DNA of 18,623 nucleotides from an uncultured Flavobacteriales bacterium (GTDB lineage Bacteria > Bacteroidota > Bacteroidia > Flavobacteriales_E > Vicingaceae): assembly GCA_937925525.1 (NCBI GenBank), contig CALALS010000065.1, forward strand, positions 1 through 18,623, read 5' to 3'. The notes under the pieces were generated by a model, which did no database searches, was not told the origin of the DNA, and saw only the letters and a program-made list of their open reading frames with translations. Positions 1-8,766 of this stretch are shown piece by piece. A program made the translations under genes and the position numbers. Within the stretch, counting starts at the first letter, position 1; every line of letters starts with the position of its first letter.

Positions 1-1781
1 TCTTTTATAGAGTCTGCTTGAGCTAATAATATTTTAACCTGTTCGTTGATAATTGCTTTTATTTTAGCTTCATCATAACCTCTTCTTTTAAGCTCTAAAT
101 ATTCTTCATACAATAATTCCATTGATTCATCATCGGCAACCAAATATTCATAAATAAACTCTCCGTTTGACTCATTAACTATTTCTGTGATGATATAAGT
201 TTTAGGAACACTGTCAAAAAGTGGGTCTGTTAAAGGTATCTTTACATTCGATTCTTTTATAGACAAGGCATATACAACAGAATCTTTAGAAAAATCAGTT
301 ATATTAAACTCTGAATTAATGGATGATGGGCTGTTGAAATTCTCAGTAAAATCTCCGGTTAAAACAGAGTCTTTAATTATAGCTTCATTAGCAAAAGATA
401 CAGGAAAATAAGTACATAAATATTTTTTTTCTCCTTCCTTATCAGCAATTAATCCTACTTTTAACTCATAAACGCTATCTGTAAAAGTATAAGAAAACTC
501 TTCACCAGCCCCTAGCAATTCATCATTCACAAACCAATAATAAACAAGATTTTTATAGCCGTCTAAGTTTAGCAAGCTTGCTTTAAAAGTATGCGGTTCG
601 TTTTTAATAATGTTTTCTGTATTGTGTATGTAAACTTCTTTTACACTTTCTAACTCTAGACCATAAGATGCCTCATTAAAATACAATTCATTTAAAATGG
701 TATCTACAATATTTAACTGTACCTCATAAAACCCTTCTTTTTCAAAACAATGGTCAACAATTAATCCTCTTTTTTTGGTGCCATCTCCAAAGTCCCATTC
801 ATACATTAATGGAAGTGTATCCAACTTAAAAGTACCTTCTTCAAAAAACTCATAACAAAAATCTTCAGGTTGAATTAATGAATCACAATTAGAAAAAACT
901 GGGATATCCTTTTGAAACAAAAAAACATCATCCGTGCCGTTTCTATTTGAGCTAAAATACCCGTTAAATCCAAATTTATCGGTAATAAATGCAAAATCAT
1001 CATGATAGCTATTAATAGGCTCCGGTAACAAAACCGCCTCCTCTTTTTCAATATTTGAATAGCTTATGGTATAAATATCTAAGCCAAAGCTCTCTCTTCT
1101 ATCTGAAGAAAAATAAAGTTGGTCAATGGCGTTAATATGAGGGAAAATTTCATTAAATTTAGTGTTTACTTTTTCTCCCATATTGGTTGGTTCAGTCCAT
1201 TTACCATTTACTTTCTTGGAAAAATATAAATCATATCCGCCATATCCACCCGGTAAATTTGCACTAAAAAACAAAATATCTCCATCCTTATTTAAACTGG
1301 GATGGGTAAAGGTATAGGACGTGTCTTCTTTAAATATTAATTCTCCGTATTGCCAATCTGTACCATCATAACTCACCTCATATAAACCAAGAATATTATC
1401 TCTATTGTCATCACTCAACTGTTTTGGCAAATAAATATTTCTACTACATATTCCGTGCATAGAATCCGGGTAAAAAGTAATTGGACCATCATGTAAGATA
1501 CTTCTCAAGCCTGAAGAAAAAAGCTCTAATTTAGTCCATAAACCGGAAGTGTCTTGGTAAGTAGAATATATATCAATTAAATGTTTAGCATTTTCATCTA
1601 AATGAGTAACAGTAAAATCATTCTTTTTATCACTACAAATTAAAAGCTTATTATGAAATTGACCTCCAACAAACTCATTATGCGTTGAACTTTTTGGATG
1701 AGGTAATACATTATATTCTTGAGAACTTAAGTCTACAGAAGTTAAAAAAAGGATACAAATAATTGGAATATATCTAATCAC
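1..1781 (-). CDS. PD40/PKD-domain envelope protein, PorE/OmpA-family-like (partial, 3' end missing)
   Basis: An open frame of 593 codons runs without a stop from a GTG at 1781-1779 to the left edge, so the C-terminus is missing. The GTG shares its G with the TAG stop of the upstream PorP gene (TAGTG), which supports coupling and this start; the next residues (MIRYIPIICILFLTS) form a signal peptide, with no clear lipobox. Around residues 158-235 are WD40-like PD40 propeller blades (HPSLNKDGD, then GGYGGYDLYFSK, then LYFSSDRRESFGLDIY). A PKD motif WDFGDGT lies at residues 329-335, followed by another Ig/PKD-like stretch. In Bacteroidota, PD40 blades of this kind often occur in OmpA-family proteins such as PorE that link outer-membrane secretion parts to peptidoglycan. 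I infer such a role, but the OmpA domain, if present, lies outside the window, so a plain PD40/PKD surface protein remains possible. Confidence 0.85.
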   Translation of the reverse strand, partial: MIRYIPIICILFLTSVDLSSQEYNVLPHPKSSTHNEFVGGQFHNKLLICSDKKNDFTVTHLDENAKHLIDIYSTYQDTSGLWTKLELFSSGLRSILHDGPITFYPDSMHGICSRNIYLPKQLSDDNRDNILGLYEVSYDGTDWQYGELIFKEDTSYTFTHPSLNKDGDILFFSANLPGGYGGYDLYFSKKVNGKWTEPTNMGEKVNTKFNEIFPHINAIDQLYFSSDRRESFGLDIYTISYSNIEKEEAVLLPEPINSYHDDFAFITDKFGFNGYFSSNRNGTDDVFLFQKDIPVFSNCDSLIQPEDFCYEFFEEGTFKLDTLPLMYEWDFGDGTKKRGLIVDHCFEKEGFYEVQLNIVDTILNELYFNEASYGLELESVKEVYIHNTENIIKNEPHTFKASLLNLDGYKNLVYYWFVNDELLGAGEEFSYTFTDSVYELKVGLIADKEGEKKYLCTYFPVSFANEAIIKDSVLTGDFTENFNSPSSINSEFNITDFSKDSVVYALSIKESNVKIPLTDPLFDSVPKTYIITEIVNESNGEFIYEYLVADDESMELLYEEYLELKRRGYDEAKIKAIINEQVKILLAQADSIK

Positions 1782-2701
1782 TATATAATTCTTGGACTTT
1801 GTGCTTTTATTTTATAACCAAATTCGTACCTGAGAATGATTTCATGCGAACCATAGGTAAATCCATTTAGGTTAGACATGGTATAATCATAAACATACCC
1901 AAATTTAAACTGGTCATTTATTGGCACATTAATAAAGCCTAAGATAGCATCTTGAGATCTAATTCCTAGCCCGAATTCCAAAATATTTTTGTAATTTAAG
2001 ATAGCTGTTAAGTCTAATTGAAAATCAGAACCTTTGACATACCTCAGCAATACTGAAGGTTTTATAGTAAAATCATCATTAACATTTATAAAACTCCCTA
2101 CATAAAAGTTGTAATTATAATTACTTAAAGAATGGTAAACTTTTGGACGATTTTCGGTGTCTGAAAATTTATGACTTAAAAATTTTGGAATACTAATTCC
2201 CATAAATAGTTTTTCACTTTCTAACAACAACCCTGAGCCAACATTTGGAATGTAGTAATTAACATTACCTCCATCAAAACTGGGGTCATTTTCAGTAATG
2301 GTAGAAACTTCTCCCCACCTGTTTGAAAATAAATCCAGCGCTGCATTTAATCCAAATCTTAAATTATAATTTTCGCTTAGCTTCAACTTATAAGAATACG
2401 AAGGAAAAATACTTGACATATTGGTTACGCCTATTTTATCATTTTGAACTGTTAGCCCAATTCCCATTTTTTCATTTTTTAAAGGAGCGTGAGCTGAAAA
2501 AGAAAATGTATTGGGAGCTCCCTCTATCGATATCCATTGAGCTCTATAATCCAAAGTAATACTAAGACATTCTCGGCTTCCTGTAAAAGCAGGGTTTAAA
2601 ACTAATCCATTAAATATATATTGGCTGTATAGTGGAATATGCTGAGAATAAGCAAGCTGAATAGATACAAAAAACAATATGGTAACTATAATTTTCCTCA
2701 T
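1781..2701 (-). CDS. PorP/SprF family type IX secretion membrane protein
   Basis: This 306-residue protein has a signal peptide (cleavage likely after LAYSQ) and then the family hallmark YSQYIFNGLVLNPAFTGS, followed by the RAQW motif near residue 54. It ends with the GSHEIILRYEF strand typical of PorP/SprF barrels. Length and motifs fit the family. Its ATG overlaps the TGA of the upstream 1993-residue gene (ATGA, 4 nt), which fixes the start and suggests translational coupling. In this family, SprF is needed for export or surface attachment of SprB, a cargo with a type B CTD. Because the upstream gene here ends in exactly that domain, I infer that this protein is its dedicated partner. It is not expected to be the core PorP of the secretion machine, since porK/L/M/N are not adjacent. 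Confidence 0.93.
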   Translation of the reverse strand: MRKIIVTILFFVSIQLAYSQHIPLYSQYIFNGLVLNPAFTGSRECLSITLDYRAQWISIEGAPNTFSFSAHAPLKNEKMGIGLTVQNDKIGVTNMSSIFPSYSYKLKLSENYNLRFGLNAALDLFSNRWGEVSTITENDPSFDGGNVNYYIPNVGSGLLLESEKLFMGISIPKFLSHKFSDTENRPKVYHSLSNYNYNFYVGSFINVNDDFTIKPSVLLRYVKGSDFQLDLTAILNYKNILEFGLGIRSQDAILGFINVPINDQFKFGYVYDYTMSNLNGFTYGSHEIILRYEFGYKIKAQSPRII

Positions 2702-5700
2702 CTATTTATAATTATATAACCATTTAGCGGATTGATGTTATCCCCAGAAAATATGTAGAAATAAGTGTCATTTGTTAATTTCTCACCGGAAAGATTTTGC
2801 CCATTCCAATCGTTTCTGTAATTATTGGCGCTATACAACAATTGCCCCCATCTGTTATATATTTCTAACTTTGAATTAACCACATTAGCTGCTCCCTTAA
2901 TTACAAAGTAATCGTTTATACCATCATCATTAGGGCTAAATCCTTGAGGGATAAATATATCATTAACGTAAATTAAAACTTCATCGCTCTGCTCAGGACA
3001 AACTCCATTGACGTAAGTCCAAAGCACTTTATTGACTCCCGCCTTTAGATTTCTAACTACCGTTTTTTCATCATACACATTATCAAAGCTAAGATCCAAA
3101 TCACCCGCTCTCCATTGAGAAGTACCAACTAAAGGCACTACAGCATCTAAAGTAGTTTGAGTTTGGAAATTTAAGTATTGGTCATCTCCTGCATACGGAG
3201 CAGGTAATGATTGATAAAATGTAATTATCACAAAGTCAGAGTCAACACACATTACATTAGTTTCTGTCCATTTAAAAATATGAGAACCGTAAGTTAAAGA
3301 TGAAATAGTAGAGTTAAATGAATTGGGGTTGTTAATTACAACATTTGAATCGGCTGACGACCATATTCCATTTCCAATTGAAGGAATTGAAAATAAATCG
3401 CCATTTAGTCCACAAAACTCCTTATCTAAACCGGCATTTGCTATAGGAACTCCAAATACGTAAAATGACTGAGTATGTGTCTCAAGACAATTCCCTTCAC
3501 CTACCGTATATAGAATTGAATATACTCCCTGTCCCGTTGAAGGAAGAAAAACAGTATCATTTATCACTCCGGTTCCGGAAAAACTACCACCATAGGTTCC
3601 CGTAATAAGAGTGTTAAGGTTAATGGAAGGATTAGATGTACACATAGAATCGACCAGACTGTTATTCCAACTTGGATCAACATTAGGGGCAATATATATT
3701 ATATTTGAGGTAGAATCAACACATGAACTTAGTCCAACCTCATATTTAATTTTAATTAGAGAACCTCCGTATCCACTTGTAAATAATGAGTCTCCAACAA
3801 CACCGAGACCGGACCATGTTCCACCTGGCGTAGAACTACCGGATAAAAATGGATTTAATCCAAGTGAAATAGTAGCTTCACAAATAGTATCATTTACTGT
3901 CCATGCAGATTTATACTCAGGTAATAAAACAACGGTATTTGACAAAGAGTCTGCACAAGTTCCGTTTATCACTTTATAACTAATTGAATAGTTTCCTGAT
4001 GGCATTAAATCATAACGCAATGAATCATTACTTATAATAGAGCCACTTGAGCCATTCCAGAATCCACCCAAAGAACCGGATATTAATGCATTTAAACTAA
4101 TAGCAGCAGACGGAAGACAAACTGTATCGGTATTAAAACTCCAGGCAGCTGAAGGCATAGTGTCAGAAGTAATAAATATACTATCAACACTGCTAGGACA
4201 AACACCATTAGATATAGAATAAGTAAGCACATTAAGCCCTGATGTCATATTATAATAACTTGTGTTATTTGAATTTGGTGTCGCCACAATTCCTCCGCCA
4301 ATATGTAAACTCCATGAAGGCGTTCCAATTAGTGGCATGCTACCGGTAAGAAAAAGAGAATCTCCACAAAAAGAGGTATCGGCAGTAGTTACGGCTGTAG
4401 TAGGTAACTGATCAACACTAATCAAAACAGAGTCATAATTTGTACAACCATTAACATCATCAACAGATAAATAGTACATGGTTGTTGTGCTTGGTGTTGC
4501 GCCTGTGGTATCTTGACTGGGAGTAATAACACTGCTACTTGGAGACCAAGAATAAAGTAGCCCTCCACTTCCTTGAAGTAAAGCTGTATCTCCATTACAA
4601 ATGGTAGATGGAGGTCCGGCACTAACCACAGGTAAAGGATTTACGGTTACCACAACAGAGTCTGTATTAGAACAGCCATTTCCATCCGTTCCAACTAAAT
4701 AATACCTAGTAGTAGTAGATGGCGTTGCTCCGGTTGTGTCTTGAGATGGAAAAAGTACAGTTGAGGAAGGTGTCCAACTATAACTTTGAGCTCCACTACC
4801 TTGCAATTTTGCAGTATCACCATTACAAATAGTAGATGGGCTTCCGGCAGACACAAGAGGTAATGGATTTACAGTTACCACAACTGAATCTGTATTAGAA
4901 CAGCCATTTCCATCTGTACCAACTAAATAATATTTGGTGGTAGTAGTTGGATTTGCTTCTGTTGTATCTTGTGTTGGATTGAAAATGGCAACAGAGGGTG
5001 TCCAATTGTACGTTACTCCTCCACTTCCCTGAAGTAAGGCTGTATCCCCAATACAAATGACAGAAGGATTTCCGGCACTAATTACAGGTAAAGGATTTAC
5101 AGTTACTACAACTGAATCTTGACCAGCACAGCCATTAATATCAGTAGCATTTAAATAATATTTGGTTGTTGTAGTTGGATTTGCTCCTGTTGTATCTTGA
5201 TTAGGGTTTATTATAGTTGCTACTGGTGTCCAACTATAGTTTACCCCTCCACTTCCTTGTAACATTGCAGTATCTCCTAAACATATAGCTGATGGGTTAC
5301 CTGCATCAATAGTTGGTAAAGGATTAACTAAAATCAAAACAGTATCGCTAAAAATAGTATCTGTTCTGCAGCCGTTCAATAAAAGTCTTCTAAACCAAGT
5401 GGTATCGCTCAATGTTCCCGGAGCATAATCTTTGAAACTTCCGTTTGTTATTATGTTGGTAAAGCTAGAGCCATTAACACTATACTGCCATTGATAAACA
5501 TATTCTGTTCCTGATGGGGTTGAGCCATAAATGGTATCTGCAACAGTTCCAATACAAAAAGTATCGTTACCTGTAATGGTATTACCGGAAACAGAAGATA
5601 AATTAGGACAGCAGTCTAACAAGCTACCTGTTGGTGTTACAACTACATTAAAAAGAAAAATATCATCGCTTGTTGTTCCGGTTAAAGATGTAGTACCAAA

Positions 5701-8679
5701 AGCTAAGTCATCATCATACTGACCGCAGATAAATACATTTTCATTTTTATAAGTTGCTATTCCCAATCCCCAGTCATCATCAGTTCCTGTTCCTATTTGA
5801 GCCCACTCGAATGTACCGTTAGTTTGGTATTTTACTAAAATCAATTCATTTTTATCAACATGTGATAAAGATGTGTCTCCGTTATTATATCCGGGTTTAT
5901 CATATCTTCCGGTTGCATATATATTTCCATAACCATCAGCAACAATATCATTAAAAAACTCAAGATGACTGCTTGTACTGTTCCATTCATCGAGCCATAC
6001 TTCTTGCCCGGTATAAAGATCCAATTTGGCAATATACGCATCGTCATGACCAGTATTTATAGTATCACCTCCCGGAAAAAATCCTTTATCATGCATATTG
6101 GCACATATATAAATTCCTTCACAGTCTGAGGTAATTGCCAAACCTCTTATGTCTGCGTTCATATCTTCTATTCTCGTTGCCCAAACAAAGTTACTAGCGC
6201 TATCAATGGCGTAAACAAATTGATCTGCGGCACTACTATTAATTTCAGTTAATGAAAGAACATTAGTATTTGTTTTATCAAAGAAGTTTAACGTTGGGCT
6301 TTCGGTATAACCGATTACATAGGCGGTATCAAACTGAACAGTAACATCAAGTTTTCTGCTTTCATCCATTGCGGTTGAGTTCCATTCATCAGAAGCTCCA
6401 CTTACTCTGGCTGTCCAAATTTCATTACCATTTAAATCAAACTTTTGAATATAGGTTTGGTAGTTAGTCCCCAAATATGATTGCTTACCAATAGCACCAT
6501 TCCCGTCAAACACACCAACTTGGTAAACCGCATGATTATTTACCGCCAAACTTGTTCCAAAGTCATTATTTGTTCCGCCATCAGTTTTAAACCATCTAAG
6601 AATGCCTGCAGGAGTATAAGAAGCTGTAAAAATATCAGAGCCGCCAAATATTGATGTGCTGGAACCAACTGCACCGGAGTGACCGGTAAAATTAGTTATA
6701 GCGCTTTTATGATAACCTGTTACATATAAGTTGCCAAGAGTATCAAGTTCTATATCCCAAACTTCATCATCATCTAATCCACCAATATTAAATGCCCACA
6801 ACAATGCTCCTGTAAAATCATATTTAGCTACAAACCCATCTCTTTTTCCGGAATTTCCTCCTCCTGCATTCATTTCCGCAAGAGTAATTGTCGGAAAAAT
6901 TGAATTGTTAGTTATTGTACCAACTGTATAAACCCATTTGTTCTTTTCATCTACTGCAGTTGCATAAGCAGCCTCAAAACTAGGTGAGCTTAACCCGTTT
7001 CCAAAACTTGTACAGTTTGCTTTTATTTCTATTGTTTGGCATACTTGGCAGTTATTTGGTGCTGTGTAACAAACAGTATAAATCCCTACACTTGAAGAAT
7101 CGATAAAAATTTTACCCGTTAAACTATCCAGGCTAAGTCCAAAAGGAGTAGAAGAATAAATACCTCCCGGATCTCCGATTAAAGTAGGAGATATAGTCGA
7201 ATCTATATATTTACACAGACTGGCTTTTGAATAGGTAAAATTAGCATTACATCCGTTCAAGTACCCGACATAATACTCTTTTCCTGCAAACCATGGATTA
7301 TTAAATGAAGGCGGAAGGAGTAAGTCAGCTGTTCTATGATAGCCTGTAATACCCGCTAAACCTTTAGGGTTGGCACAAATTCCGGAAACGGTATCTATGC
7401 CAAGTCCGTTTCCTTGTGTTGCCCAATTCAATAGCCCTGCATTAGAATAGTTAATAACGAAAATGTCTTTGGCTGCAGAAGTTGCGTTTAATTGAAAATT
7501 ATTTTTTTGAAGACGAAGTGTGTTTTCAAAAACTCCGGCTATCAGTAAATCAGAAGAAAAGAACTTACTAATAGCTACTCCAACATCATCACCTGTGCCA
7601 CCGTCATTCCATATATCTATAATAGAGCCGGATAAAGTATCAAACCTTACCATTAAAATATCTTTTTGACCATAAGATACAATAGTGTCAAAGACTATCC
7701 CATTAAAGTATTTAGTAGAATCTGTAAAATAACCCGTAATCCATACTGAGCCATTTTCGTAGGTTATATCATGGGCTCTTTCGTCTTTGGCTGGCCATCC
7801 AATGGAGTTTACCCAAACTACATCGCCATTACTCTTATTAAATTTAGCCACATATATATCATCCTTCCCAATATTGTTCATTGTAATATTGGGTCCTGAG
7901 TTTTCAAAAACTACATTTCCATCATTGTAATACCCGGTTAGATATATAGAATTACCGTGTCCGGTAATTCCCATACCTCTTTCATCTTTTGAAGAAACAG
8001 CTTTTCGTGCCCAATTTAAATTTCCTGTTGTAGCGTTGTAAGATGCTATAAATATATCATCCTGATTACCTCCTCCGCTATTTAAATTTCCGTTTACTCC
8101 AAAATTTACATTGGATACAAAATATCCGGTAAAATAAACATTCACATTATCGGTATAAACCCTATATCCCACATCTACATTTGTTCCGCTGCTAGGTGCT
8201 CTCAGCCAAATAGGATTTCCGGTAAGCCCATTTAACTTTGCCATGAAAACATCTGAGTTCCCGCTATTAGGTATTGTTGGATTGGAACCAGCATATATTT
8301 GAAAAGGAGAACTTTTGTAACTGCCTGTTATATAAACATTTCCACTTATATCTACATCTATTCCATTTCCAATATCTTCTGCGGTTCCGCCAATTCTTAC
8401 AGACCACAGAGGGTTTCCATACTTATCGTACTTAACCACAAAAACATCTTCATTGCCAATAGAAGGTAATGAAGGTAATGAACCAAATCTAATAGAACCG
8501 GTATAAACTCCGATAACATAAACATTACCGGCTGTATCAACGGCAATATCATTACCAAGTTCTTCAGCACCTAAAGTAGCAAATGAACTCCAAGAAAAAT
8601 CTTTTGAAGGCGGAACTTGACTATATAAGTTAATGAGTAAAAAAAAGGAAATCGTAAAGGCAACTAAATGTCTAAACAC
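2698..8679 (-). CDS. Giant secreted SBBP-propeller/Ig-repeat protein with gliding-motility (type B) C-terminal domain
   Basis: The 1993-residue product starts at GTG (8679-8677). An in-frame TAA lies 9 nt upstream and no Met follows in the leader, so this GTG is the only start that keeps the signal peptide (FRHLVAFTISFFLLINLYSQ). Residues about 35-480 hold seven SBBP-type blades (for example GNVYVIGVY, GNVYITGSY, each closing with a DxFxxKY..W strand). An Ig-like module follows at about 480-555, then a second set of seven blades at about 556-1020. Residues 1118-1421 are four 76-residue Ig/PKD-like repeats, each with two Cys. Further degenerate Ig-like modules fill 1422-1900. The last ~88 residues (IFIPQGFSPNDDGIND, then IYNRWGQLLY, then WNG) are the type B sorting domain recognised by type IX secretion. 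It is probably a cell-surface or released adhesin-like protein; its ligand is unknown. It is the first gene of the minus-strand operon. Confidence 0.95.
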   Translation of the reverse strand: MFRHLVAFTISFFLLINLYSQVPPSKDFSWSSFATLGAEELGNDIAVDTAGNVYVIGVYTGSIRFGSLPSLPSIGNEDVFVVKYDKYGNPLWSVRIGGTAEDIGNGIDVDISGNVYITGSYKSSPFQIYAGSNPTIPNSGNSDVFMAKLNGLTGNPIWLRAPSSGTNVDVGYRVYTDNVNVYFTGYFVSNVNFGVNGNLNSGGGNQDDIFIASYNATTGNLNWARKAVSSKDERGMGITGHGNSIYLTGYYNDGNVVFENSGPNITMNNIGKDDIYVAKFNKSNGDVVWVNSIGWPAKDERAHDITYENGSVWITGYFTDSTKYFNGIVFDTIVSYGQKDILMVRFDTLSGSIIDIWNDGGTGDDVGVAISKFFSSDLLIAGVFENTLRLQKNNFQLNATSAAKDIFVINYSNAGLLNWATQGNGLGIDTVSGICANPKGLAGITGYHRTADLLLPPSFNNPWFAGKEYYVGYLNGCNANFTYSKASLCKYIDSTISPTLIGDPGGIYSSTPFGLSLDSLTGKIFIDSSSVGIYTVCYTAPNNCQVCQTIEIKANCTSFGNGLSSPSFEAAYATAVDEKNKWVYTVGTITNNSIFPTITLAEMNAGGGNSGKRDGFVAKYDFTGALLWAFNIGGLDDDEVWDIELDTLGNLYVTGYHKSAITNFTGHSGAVGSSTSIFGGSDIFTASYTPAGILRWFKTDGGTNNDFGTSLAVNNHAVYQVGVFDGNGAIGKQSYLGTNYQTYIQKFDLNGNEIWTARVSGASDEWNSTAMDESRKLDVTVQFDTAYVIGYTESPTLNFFDKTNTNVLSLTEINSSAADQFVYAIDSASNFVWATRIEDMNADIRGLAITSDCEGIYICANMHDKGFFPGGDTINTGHDDAYIAKLDLYTGQEVWLDEWNSTSSHLEFFNDIVADGYGNIYATGRYDKPGYNNGDTSLSHVDKNELILVKYQTNGTFEWAQIGTGTDDDWGLGIATYKNENVFICGQYDDDLAFGTTSLTGTTSDDIFLFNVVVTPTGSLLDCCPNLSSVSGNTITGNDTFCIGTVADTIYGSTPSGTEYVYQWQYSVNGSSFTNIITNGSFKDYAPGTLSDTTWFRRLLLNGCRTDTIFSDTVLILVNPLPTIDAGNPSAICLGDTAMLQGSGGVNYSWTPVATIINPNQDTTGANPTTTTKYYLNATDINGCAGQDSVVVTVNPLPVISAGNPSVICIGDTALLQGSGGVTYNWTPSVAIFNPTQDTTEANPTTTTKYYLVGTDGNGCSNTDSVVVTVNPLPLVSAGSPSTICNGDTAKLQGSGAQSYSWTPSSTVLFPSQDTTGATPSTTTRYYLVGTDGNGCSNTDSVVVTVNPLPVVSAGPPSTICNGDTALLQGSGGLLYSWSPSSSVITPSQDTTGATPSTTTMYYLSVDDVNGCTNYDSVLISVDQLPTTAVTTADTSFCGDSLFLTGSMPLIGTPSWSLHIGGGIVATPNSNNTSYYNMTSGLNVLTYSISNGVCPSSVDSIFITSDTMPSAAWSFNTDTVCLPSAAISLNALISGSLGGFWNGSSGSIISNDSLRYDLMPSGNYSISYKVINGTCADSLSNTVVLLPEYKSAWTVNDTICEATISLGLNPFLSGSSTPGGTWSGLGVVGDSLFTSGYGGSLIKIKYEVGLSSCVDSTSNIIYIAPNVDPSWNNSLVDSMCTSNPSINLNTLITGTYGGSFSGTGVINDTVFLPSTGQGVYSILYTVGEGNCLETHTQSFYVFGVPIANAGLDKEFCGLNGDLFSIPSIGNGIWSSADSNVVINNPNSFNSTISSLTYGSHIFKWTETNVMCVDSDFVIITFYQSLPAPYAGDDQYLNFQTQTTLDAVVPLVGTSQWRAGDLDLSFDNVYDEKTVVRNLKAGVNKVLWTYVNGVCPEQSDEVLIYVNDIFIPQGFSPNDDGINDYFVIKGAANVVNSKLEIYNRWGQLLYSANNYRNDWNGQNLSGEKLTNDTYFYIFSGDNINPLNGYIIINR
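4417..5328 (-). repeat. Four tandem 228-bp (76-codon) Ig/PKD-like coding repeats
   Basis: The VNPLP-coding boundary recurs at 5314-5328, 5086-5100, 4858-4872 and 4630-4644, with a variant (VDQLP) at 4402-4416. Every interval is exactly 228 nt. Each unit contains an IC-x-GDTA motif, a YxWTP or YxWSP motif, a QDTTxAxP motif followed by T-T-T-x-Y-Y-L, and NGC...DSV. DNA identity is high in places: 4637-4704 and 4865-4932 differ at only 5 of 68 positions by hand alignment. The two cysteines per unit could form a disulfide in the oxidising exterior. The units are presumably rigid stalk domains that extend the propellers away from the C-terminal anchor. Confidence 0.93.
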
Positions 8680-8766
8680 AATTTTAAATTACTGATTAAT
8701 AAAAGCTAAATATACTAATATTACTAATTATATTTTATAAATTAGCCCAATTGATACTTTTGATAG
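8680..8766. promoter_or_regulatory. Divergent intergenic region between the secretion operon and the sensor operon
   Basis: These 87 very AT-rich bases separate two divergent operons and must contain or overlap promoters for both. A match to the Bacteroidota -7 element TAnnTTTG (TACTTTTG) lies at 8755-8762 on the plus strand, but only 4 nt before the ATG at 8767 and without a well-placed upstream TTG, so it would give a nearly leaderless transcript. On the minus strand TATATTTA is a one-mismatch candidate. No Shine-Dalgarno sequence is evident on either side, as is usual in this phylum. The promoter calls are weak; the divergent layout is certain. Confidence 0.35.

Noticed and set aside
3611..3979. 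Plus-strand open frame of 122 codons opposite the giant secreted protein
   Set aside because: It is antisense to well-defined Ig-like modules and has no signal or domain of its own.
8755..8762. TACTTTTG as the firm promoter of the sensor operon
   Set aside because: It matches TAnnTTTG, but lies only 4 nt before the ATG and lacks a properly spaced TTG, so it was kept only as a weak candidate.
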